Positions 1 to 5,139 of a stretch of DNA of 6,142 nt are shown here, piece by piece. This DNA is from Chlamydiia bacterium. Lineage in GTDB: Bacteria > Chlamydiota > Chlamydiia > Chlamydiales > FEN-1388. The notes beneath the pieces were generated by a model. That model made no database searches, was not told the origin of the DNA, and saw only the letters and a program-made list of their open reading frames with translations. The translations under genes and the position numbers were made by a program. How positions within the stretch are numbered: the first letter of the stretch is position 1; each line of letters starts with the position of its first letter. The stretch covers positions 1 to 6,142 of the forward strand of contig JAHFTM010000115.1 in assembly GCA_023269335.1 (NCBI GenBank). Reading direction: 5' to 3'.

Positions 1-19
1 TTAGTCTATTTGTTGTCAT
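1..19 (-). CDS. Start of an unidentified gene downstream of mutL (partial; possibly pepP)
   Basis: On the minus strand an ATG at 19-17 overlaps the mutL stop codon in an ATGA junction. It is preceded by a good ribosome-binding sequence, AGAGG, about six bases upstream inside the end of mutL. Only six complete codons are visible before the window edge, reading M-T-T-N-R-L. The overlap and the ribosome site suggest a translationally coupled partner of mutL. As I recall, in Chlamydia mutL is next to pepP (aminopeptidase P), and M24 peptidases often begin with a short M-x-R-L stretch, so pepP is a reasonable guess. Six residues cannot identify a gene, so no symbol is given. Confidence 0.45.
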
Positions 20-1869
20 TCAAACCTCTTTTCTAATTCTTCTTTGGTAATCACCGTAAACGTTTTCTCTCCAAAAGGTGAGCTAAAGGGCTCTTTACAA
101 GCTAAAAGTCGTTTGACGATCTCTCTTGTAAGCTCAGCTGTTATCGGATACTTTCTTCGGCCAGCAGTTCTACTAGCATGCTGAGCAAGCTTCTGCGTAG
201 TTTTTGCCTGATCTGATAGAGCCGCTTCATCTTTTACAATCTCGCGAATAAAATCGTCTAGCTGAAAAGCTTCTAGACTTGCGGGTATAGCCTCTATCAA
301 AAAAGCTGATTTACCAAATTCGCGTATCTCAAGGCCCATATTCTTCAAAAGTGGCAAAATCTTAAGCATAAAGGCAGCTTCATGAAAAGCTAATTCTATA
401 AAGAACGGCACCAGTAGTCTTTGTGAGGCACAAGGATTATCATTTTGCTTTTTCTCCACAAGATCATCAAATGCAATACGTGAAAGCGCTGCCTTGCAAT
501 TCAAAATAAATAAAGGTTTTGTAGCCGTTTTAGGCTGTAGACTCTCAGGCACTACAGTTTCTTTACTCCACTCAAAATCAATAAATGCATATTCCTGAAA
601 AAGTCCCACCACATGTACGTGATGACTGTGTTGTAAAAGAGGCAGCTTTGCCTCTTCATGTAAATCCGCTTTACTGAACTCCAAATACCCATTATCCCTC
701 TCAGGCGACTTTTGTACCGGAGTTTCATAAAAAAATCGACTTTCGCTTTTAGCAGGCGCTAGCGGCCAGCTTTTCTCTGCTTTTAATGGCAGTGGTGAAA
801 AAGAATATAAGTTTTTTGAAAAATTGTTCGTTTGAAAAAGAGCTTTTTCAACTGCTTCAAAAATCCATTTTTTAATTTCTTCTTCTTTTTTAAAGCGAAC
901 CTCTTTTTTTTGAGGGTGCACGTTGACATCTACAAGCTCAGGATCTAACGTAAAATGCAAAACAAATGATGGGTGACGCTGCGCCTCGATAGTGCTACCA
1001 TAGGCTTCTTTTACAGCAAATGAGGCTGCAAGTGAGCTAATGGGGCGTTTATTGATAAAAAGAAACTGCCCTCCTCTTGTAGGCCTAGAGGCAGCAGGCG
1101 CGCCGATAAAACCACGTATCGTAATCGCTTCATTTTTATTTTCCAAAAAAAGAGGCTTTGCAGAAGAGCTAAATTCTTTGCCTAAAAGCTCGGCTATGCG
1201 CTCATTATACGTCTCGTAGGTACAGGCTTTTAGAGAAAATTCTTTTTTGTAGTTAGCAATGTAGTCAAACTCAGCTTCTGGGTGGGCAAGGGCAAGCTGT
1301 GTCATCAACTTTGTCACTTCATAGGTATCTTTCGCAGGTGCTTTTTGAAATTTTTTTCGCGCCGGCACATTGTAAAAAAGTGCGCGCACTTCAATGGCTG
1401 TGCCGCTTAACGCTGTTGTTTTATGACAAGAAATAATTTTTCCGCCATGAACTACAAGCTGACAACCATCTCCTACAGATTCTTGCTCCACGAGTGGCTG
1501 GCTCTTTATTCCCTCTTCTCTTTCTTTGGTCCTAATAGTCAACTCTGAAATCGAAGCAATCGCTGCAAGCGCCTCACCACGAAACCCAAGAGTGGAAAGA
1601 CTTTCTAGATCACTTGCCATACGAATTTTTGAAGTGGCGTGGCGACCGATCGAACGCTGTACATCCTCTTCGCTCATGCCAAAGCCATTATCTTGCACTA
1701 CTATCAAATCTTGTCCGCCACCCTGTATTTCGACAAATATTTTTGTAGCTCCTGCATCGAGTGAATTTTCAACCAGCTCTTTAATCACCGATGCGGGGTT
1801 TTCAATCACTTCACCCGCTGCGATTTGATTAATTGTGATGTCATCAAGAAATTGAATTTTAGACAGCAT
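16..1869 (-). CDS. mutL: DNA mismatch repair protein MutL (endonuclease motifs degenerate)
   Basis: MutL is the dimeric ATPase that couples mismatch recognition by MutS to downstream repair. The 617-residue length is normal for the family. The N-terminal GHKL ATPase is complete: NQIAAGEV at 14-21, ELVENSLDAGA at 31-41 (general base E31, Mg ligand N35), DNGFGM at 60-65, GRHATSKI at 75-82 and GFRGEAL at 95-101. The transducer domain carries NVHPQKKEVRF at 316-326, with the ATP-contacting lysine at about 321. A variable linker (about 345-415) leads to the C-terminal dimerisation domain, which has a beta-clamp-like motif QRLLVP at 483-488. The usual endonuclease motif DQHAxxE is replaced by NCKA (457-460), and CPHGRP by SPFGEK (597-602). 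The start is supported by GGAAGG about six bases upstream of the ATG. The gene is divergent from the RNA-maturation operon, and its stop overlaps the next gene. Confidence 0.97.
   Translation of the reverse strand: MLSKIQFLDDITINQIAAGEVIENPASVIKELVENSLDAGATKIFVEIQGGGQDLIVVQDNGFGMSEEDVQRSIGRHATSKIRMASDLESLSTLGFRGEALAAIASISELTIRTKEREEGIKSQPLVEQESVGDGCQLVVHGGKIISCHKTTALSGTAIEVRALFYNVPARKKFQKAPAKDTYEVTKLMTQLALAHPEAEFDYIANYKKEFSLKACTYETYNERIAELLGKEFSSSAKPLFLENKNEAITIRGFIGAPAASRPTRGGQFLFINKRPISSLAASFAVKEAYGSTIEAQRHPSFVLHFTLDPELVDVNVHPQKKEVRFKKEEEIKKWIFEAVEKALFQTNNFSKNLYSFSPLPLKAEKSWPLAPAKSESRFFYETPVQKSPERDNGYLEFSKADLHEEAKLPLLQHSHHVHVVGLFQEYAFIDFEWSKETVVPESLQPKTATKPLFILNCKAALSRIAFDDLVEKKQNDNPCASQRLLVPFFIELAFHEAAFMLKILPLLKNMGLEIREFGKSAFLIEAIPASLEAFQLDDFIREIVKDEAALSDQAKTTQKLAQHASRTAGRRKYPITAELTREIVKRLLACKEPFSSPFGEKTFTVITKEELEKRFE
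904..911 (-). repeat. A8 homopolymer inside the mutL ATPase coding sequence
   Basis: On the coding strand this is a run of eight A within the codons for Q-K-K of the conserved NVHPQKKEVRF motif (residues 320-322). A one-base slip here would shift the frame after about half of the protein and remove the C-terminal dimerisation domain. An A8 tract also occurs in the neighbouring cca-like gene (2391-2398), so this may simply reflect AT-rich lysine codons. Confidence 0.9.
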
Positions 1870-1902
1870 GTTTTTCCTTCCACTGTTCTGTTGAAAAAAT
1901 GT

Positions 1903-1938
1903 TTTCCCACCTCAAAAGTTTGAAGCATAATAAAGTAA
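1903..1938 (+). promoter_or_regulatory. Putative promoter of the cca-spoU-rsgA operon
   Basis: CATAAT at 1926-1931 is a five-of-six match to a sigma-70-type -10 element. TTCCCA at 1904-1909 is a weak -35 (four of six) with a 16-bp spacer. The predicted transcript would start near 1937-1938, giving a leader of about 26 bases that contains AGGAG before the GTG start. A weaker alternative is TTGAAG (1920-1925) with TATTAT (1946-1951), which has a 20-bp spacer and would leave almost no leader. No consensus-quality -35 is present, so this is a moderate call. Confidence 0.4.
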
Positions 1939-1951
1939 ATCGCTTTATTAT
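1927..1951. repeat. Perfect 9-bp inverted repeat in the divergent promoter region
   Basis: ATAATAAAG at 1927-1935 and its exact reverse complement CTTTATTAT at 1943-1951 are separated by seven bases. The left arm overlaps the proposed plus-strand -10 (CATAAT). The right arm overlaps a perfect TATAAT on the minus strand (1952-1947). The right arm ends one base before AGGAG, the ribosome-binding site of the cca-like gene. It could be an operator, mirror-image -10 elements of two divergent promoters, or a leader hairpin; the AT-rich arms would make a weak stem. Confidence 0.6.
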
Positions 1952-1976
1952 AGGAGTATATCAGTGAGGGATTCAG
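1947..1976 (-). promoter_or_regulatory. Putative mutL promoter (minus strand)
   Basis: Read on the minus strand, 1952-1947 is a perfect TATAAT. Its best -35 candidate, CTGAAT (1976-1971, 18-bp spacer), is poor with three of six matches, and it lies inside the first codons of the divergent gene. A start near 1940 would give mutL a leader of about 70 bases. Support rests mainly on the exact -10. Confidence 0.35.
1952..1966 (+). promoter_or_regulatory. Ribosome-binding site deciding the GTG start of the cca-like gene
   Basis: AGGAG at 1952-1956 is followed by a seven-base spacer and then GTG at 1964-1966. The next in-frame ATG is at residue 60, downstream of the catalytic GG...DIDIAT motif, so it cannot be the true start. 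No in-frame start codon with a better site lies upstream. Confidence 0.8.
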
Positions 1977-3232
1977 TGGACTGCCTTAAGTGTGCTAAAG
2001 AAATTTGTCAAAAACTGCGTTATGCAGGTCATACGGCCTATTTTGCCGGCGGCTTTGTGCGCGATCATCTACTCAACCTTTCCTCCACAGACTCAGATAT
2101 CGATATTGCTACTGATGCACTCCCTGAAGAGATCGTCCAAATGTTTCCCGACCACGTGTTAGTAGGCGCTCAATTTGGTGTTGTACTGGTCCTTTATAAG
2201 GAGCATCAATTTGAAGTAGCAACTTTTAGAAAAGATGAACTTTATGAAAATGGACGCTCACCAACAAAGGTAGCGCTGAAAAGCTCACCTAAAGAAGATG
2301 CCTGTCGTCGTGATTTTACCATTAACGGTATATTTTTCGATCCGTTGACAGAAGAACTCCATGACTATGTTGGAGGCAAAATTGACCTTGAAAAAAAACT
2401 TGTCCGCACCATCGGCAGCCCAGACGAACGCTTTACAGAAGATCGCCTGCGCATGCTGCGTGCCATTCGCTTTACCCACCGCTTTGGCTTTACATTGGAT
2501 GATGCCACACGAAAAGCCATTATCCGCTTAAGTCATACACTACTTCCTAGCGTATCCATGGAACGTATTTGGCAAGAATTTTGTAAAATGCGCGCCGCAC
2601 AAACTAAAAACTCAGCACTCAGTTTTAAAGAAGCGCTTTTAGATATGCACACTCTAGGCCTTTTACAAACTATTTTTCCACCCTTAAAAAATATCACTCA
2701 AGACGCCTTAAATGAGCGGCTGAAAGGACTCGAGACACTCAGCGCTCATGTACCTACAATTTTGTTTTTAGTAAAACTTTTTGGCCACGAAGATACCACT
2801 TATGTCAAAGGCCTGCATCAAACGCTAAAAGCTTCAAATGCTGAAGGAAAATGGATCGATGCTTATGTAGTCACACAAAACCTACAACTTCAAAGCTTAG
2901 ATGCCTATCAAACAGCTAAATTATTAGCTGAATCGCGTTTTGAAATTACATTTGAAGTGCGCCTTTGCAAAGAAGCAGAAGAAGAGAAAACGCGCCTGAA
3001 TGAATGGTATCAAAAAAAGCATCACGAGCTTGATTTTTTCATTCACCGCCTGCGAAAAAAAGAACCCTTTGTCAAAGCAATCGATTTACAAAATGAGGGC
3101 ATTATTCCTGGTAAAGAGATGGGTAAACTACTCGAAGCTGCAGAAAAAATTGCAATCAATTCACACCTTACTGATAAAGATGTCATTATCGAAAAGCTTC
3201 GCAAAACCCCTCAATGGCCGCTCTCATCATGA
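1964..3232 (+). CDS. cca: CCA tRNA nucleotidyltransferase / poly(A) polymerase family protein
   Basis: This class II nucleotidyltransferase most likely adds or repairs the 3'-terminal CCA of tRNAs in the cytoplasm. The head domain has AGGFVRD (28-34) and DIDIAT (45-50), whose D45 and D47 are the metal-binding carboxylates. RRDFTING (115-122) is the ribose-selecting motif. EDRLRMLRAIRF (159-170) contains the EDxxR nucleotide-templating motif (E159, D160, R163). The C-terminal half is helical and ends in a segment, GIIPGKEMGKLL (379-390), resembling the tail of Planctomycetes/Chlamydiae CCA enzymes. The length of 422 residues fits that group. Related genes are sometimes annotated pcnB, and poly(A) polymerase activity cannot be excluded from motifs alone. 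It starts with GTG after AGGAG, is first in a three-gene operon, and its TGA overlaps the next gene's ATG by four bases. Confidence 0.88.
   Translation: MRDSVDCLKCAKEICQKLRYAGHTAYFAGGFVRDHLLNLSSTDSDIDIATDALPEEIVQMFPDHVLVGAQFGVVLVLYKEHQFEVATFRKDELYENGRSPTKVALKSSPKEDACRRDFTINGIFFDPLTEELHDYVGGKIDLEKKLVRTIGSPDERFTEDRLRMLRAIRFTHRFGFTLDDATRKAIIRLSHTLLPSVSMERIWQEFCKMRAAQTKNSALSFKEALLDMHTLGLLQTIFPPLKNITQDALNERLKGLETLSAHVPTILFLVKLFGHEDTTYVKGLHQTLKASNAEGKWIDAYVVTQNLQLQSLDAYQTAKLLAESRFEITFEVRLCKEAEEEKTRLNEWYQKKHHELDFFIHRLRKKEPFVKAIDLQNEGIIPGKEMGKLLEAAEKIAINSHLTDKDVIIEKLRKTPQWPLSS
2391..2398 (+). repeat. A8 homopolymer inside the cca-like gene
   Basis: A run of eight A spans the E-K-K codons at residues 143-145, between the RRDFTING and EDxxR motifs. 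The frame is intact here. It is noted as a possible slippage site, matching the one in mutL. Confidence 0.85.
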
Positions 3233-3981
3233 AAGAAATTTTCAGCCTCTCGCACCCAGTTGTCCAGCACCTCGTGAAACTGAAAAAATCAAAGGAATAT
3301 CGCGTTCAAGAAAAAAGCCTGCTCCTAGAAGGGAAGAACTGCATTTTCGATGTCACTAAAAAACATAAAGCCAAACGTATCTTTATCACCAAAGAAATGC
3401 ACCTGCCAACTGAATGCCAGGCCGAAGAGGTGATTGTAGTAAGTAAAGCAATTATCGAAAAAATATCTGCTGTTAAAACCCCTGATGATATTGTAGCTGA
3501 GCTATTTATGCCAAAAGAAGCTACTCTTTCATCTCAAAACAATATTGTAGCGCTTGATGGCATTCAAGATCCTGGAAACTTAGGCACTATTATGCGCACA
3601 GCTTTGGCACTCGGCTGGGAAGGCATTTTTCTTATTGAGCCTTGCTGCGATCCTTTCAATGATAAAGCCCTACGCGCTGCAAAAGGCGCTACTTTCGATA
3701 TTGCTATCCAGCATGGTTCTTGGGCAGATTTTGGCACACTTGTTGCAAAAAATGGTTATACTGTTTTAGTTGCTGACCTGCAAGGCTCACTTCCCGGGGC
3801 CTTTATCAAAGAGAAAAAGAGAGCTCTCATTTTAGGCAATGAAGCACACGGCGTAAGAGCTCCAAACGAACTTGCCTACCAAAAAGTCACTCTAGCTATG
3901 AACAAAGAAGTGGAATCGTTAAATGTGGCTATCGCCGGAGCTATACTCATGTACACTTTAACGCAAAGAGAGAGCTCATGA
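3229..3981 (+). CDS. SpoU/TrmH-family SPOUT RNA 2'-O-methyltransferase
   Basis: This is an S-adenosylmethionine-dependent methyltransferase, most likely acting on the ribose 2'-OH of a 23S rRNA or tRNA nucleotide (RlmB/TrmH-like). From the start at 3229 it is 250 residues. An L30e-like substrate-binding domain comes first (about 1-95, with LLLEGKNCIF at 31-40). The SPOUT knot domain has motif 1 DGIQDPGNLGTIMRTA (110-125, N117 and catalytic R123), motif 2 ILGNEAHGV (201-209, E205) and motif 3 ESLNVAIAGAILMY (229-242). An in-frame ATG at 3214 would add five residues. I prefer 3229 because it forms an ATGA overlap with the upstream stop and gives the usual N-terminus; neither start has a clear ribosome site, which suggests translational coupling. 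The exact target nucleotide cannot be told from sequence. The stop overlaps the rsgA start. Confidence 0.93.
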   Translation: MKEIFSLSHPVVQHLVKLKKSKEYRVQEKSLLLEGKNCIFDVTKKHKAKRIFITKEMHLPTECQAEEVIVVSKAIIEKISAVKTPDDIVAELFMPKEATLSSQNNIVALDGIQDPGNLGTIMRTALALGWEGIFLIEPCCDPFNDKALRAAKGATFDIAIQHGSWADFGTLVAKNGYTVLVADLQGSLPGAFIKEKKRALILGNEAHGVRAPNELAYQKVTLAMNKEVESLNVAIAGAILMYTLTQRESS

Positions 3982-5078
3982 AAGACATCTCAGAGTACGA
4001 AGAAAGCGATTTTTTCCAGGACTCTCGTAAACTTTCACGGCAAGAAAGAAAACGCGCCTCGCGCCACGACAGATCAAAATATAAGAAGACCGACCAGGAA
4101 AAAAGTTCCCAAAAGGAACCTTCGAAAAGCCCTTCTGATTTACAGCAAGGCCTTGTAATCGGCATTCATGGGCAAAATATTATCGTGGAGGCAAACAGCG
4201 CACTCATTACGTGCACTCTTCGAGGTGTTCTTAAAAAAGATAAGGGACTGTTACAAAATCTTATTGTTGTGGGTGACAAGGTCCTTTTAAATGAGCAAAA
4301 TGCTATCACTGAAGTCTTAGAGCGTAAAACCACCCTCAGCCGCTCCTCGCACCTCTCACAACAAAAAGAGCATCTGATTTGTGCAAATGTAGACCAAGTA
4401 CTCATCACAGTATCTGTTGTTGATCCACTACTGCGCTCATCCATTATCGATCGCTATCTGATCGCAGCTCAACGTGGCGGTCTGACTCCTATTATCGTCT
4501 GTAATAAAGTAGATCTTTTTGAGGACGAAAACTATTCTTTAAAAGAACGTGAGTCTCAAAAAATGATGCTGTTTGATTGCGAAAATATATATCGCCAAAT
4601 TGGCATTACTTTTTTAAAAATAAGCACCAAGACAGGCGAGGGCCTTGAAGGACTAAAGCTGTTGATGAAAGATAAGATTTCTGTCTTTTCAGGACAGTCA
4701 GGGACAGGAAAATCATCGCTTATCAATACTCTTTTAGGCCTCAATTTGAAGGTACGTAAAACCGTACAAAGCTCGAAAAAAGGCGCCCACACTACATCAT
4801 ATGCCGAGCTTATAAAGCTTCACTTTGGCGGCTTTGTTGTTGATACGCCTGGCATTAAAAGCTTTGGCGTATGGAAAATCAGTCGTGATGATGTGCGACA
4901 ATCTTTTTCAGAAATCAATAAAGCTAGTGGCAACTGTAAATATCAAGACTGCTTTCACCATGGCGAAGAAGGTTGTTCATTACCTGAAGCTGTTGAAAAG
5001 GGCACTGTTTCGTCCCTTCGCTACGAATCTTACCTTAACTTGCTGGCAAGCGTCGAATCTGAGCACCTCCGACGCTAG
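3978..5078 (+). CDS. rsgA: Ribosome small subunit-dependent GTPase RsgA (YjeQ)
   Basis: RsgA is a circularly permuted GTPase that binds the 30S subunit late in its assembly and is stimulated by it. Domain order is an OB-fold (about 58-118), then the permuted G domain: G4 NKVD (176-179), G5 ISTKTGEGL (215-223), G1 P-loop GQSGTGKSS (239-247), G2 GAHTTS (269-274) and G3 DTPG (289-292). A zinc-binding C-terminal domain has ligands C320, C325, H327 and C333, matching the family C-x4-C-x-H-x5-C pattern. The 366-residue length includes a basic, low-complexity tail of about 55 residues before the OB-fold, longer than in Bacillus-type homologues. The start ATG overlaps the upstream stop (ATGA), with GAGAGAG just before it as a possible ribosome site. 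It is the last gene of the operon and fits the ribosome-maturation theme. Confidence 0.97.
   Translation: MKDISEYEESDFFQDSRKLSRQERKRASRHDRSKYKKTDQEKSSQKEPSKSPSDLQQGLVIGIHGQNIIVEANSALITCTLRGVLKKDKGLLQNLIVVGDKVLLNEQNAITEVLERKTTLSRSSHLSQQKEHLICANVDQVLITVSVVDPLLRSSIIDRYLIAAQRGGLTPIIVCNKVDLFEDENYSLKERESQKMMLFDCENIYRQIGITFLKISTKTGEGLEGLKLLMKDKISVFSGQSGTGKSSLINTLLGLNLKVRKTVQSSKKGAHTTSYAELIKLHFGGFVVDTPGIKSFGVWKISRDDVRQSFSEINKASGNCKYQDCFHHGEEGCSLPEAVEKGTVSSLRYESYLNLLASVESEHLRR
5049..5076 (+). repeat. Inverted repeat at the 3' end of rsgA (weak terminator candidate)
   Basis: AGCGTCG (5049-5055) pairs exactly with CGACGCT (5070-5076). A nested GAG/CTC stem (5061-5063 with 5067-5069) closes a three-base loop and leaves a five-base bulge. 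The element spans the last rsgA codons and the first base of the TAG stop. No T-run follows, so it is not a canonical intrinsic terminator. It could protect the transcript 3' end or slow polymerase before the next promoter. Confidence 0.4.
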
Positions 5079-5079
5079 A

Positions 5080-5117
5080 CTGGCATATAAACCATCCGAT
5101 CTGCTATACTAATAACT
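5080..5117 (+). promoter_or_regulatory. Extended -10 promoter for the dicarboxylate transporter gene
   Basis: TATACT at 5105-5110 is a five-of-six -10 match preceded by TGC (5102-5104), the TGn extended -10 element. CTGGCA at 5080-5085 is a four-of-six -35 with a long 19-bp spacer, which an extended -10 can tolerate. Transcription would begin near 5116-5117, giving a leader of about 24 bases. The promoter suggests the transporter is transcribed separately from the operon before it, although read-through is possible because no strong terminator is visible. Confidence 0.5.
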
Positions 5118-5139
5118 TATTTTAAAAATAGGCAGTATC

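Noticed and set aside
1526..1828. 100-codon open frame on the plus strand
   Set aside because: It lies wholly opposite the conserved ATPase domain of mutL, has no ribosome site and resembles no family; it is a shadow of the real gene.
3000..3359. 119-codon plus-strand frame bridging the cca-like gene and the methyltransferase gene
   Set aside because: It overlaps both real genes in another frame and its product has no recognisable features. It was also considered as a sign of a frameshift, but both real frames are complete.
4166..4792. Minus-strand frames of 92 and 78 codons inside rsgA
   Set aside because: Both are antisense to conserved parts of the RsgA GTPase and OB domains, with no independent support.
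5039..5050. CTTGC-TG-GCAAG palindrome near the end of rsgA
   Set aside because: The two-base loop is too small for a stable hairpin, it is coding sequence, and it overlaps the stronger repeat at 5049-5076.
4825..5112. 95-codon plus-strand frame overlapping the end of rsgA and the intergenic gap
   Set aside because: It is in another frame over the conserved zinc-binding region of RsgA and runs through the proposed promoter; the product is unremarkable.
5118..5130. TATTTT-A-AAAATA palindrome in the transporter leader
   Set aside because: The one-base loop and pure A/T arms cannot form a useful hairpin, and it is expected by chance in AT-rich leader sequence.
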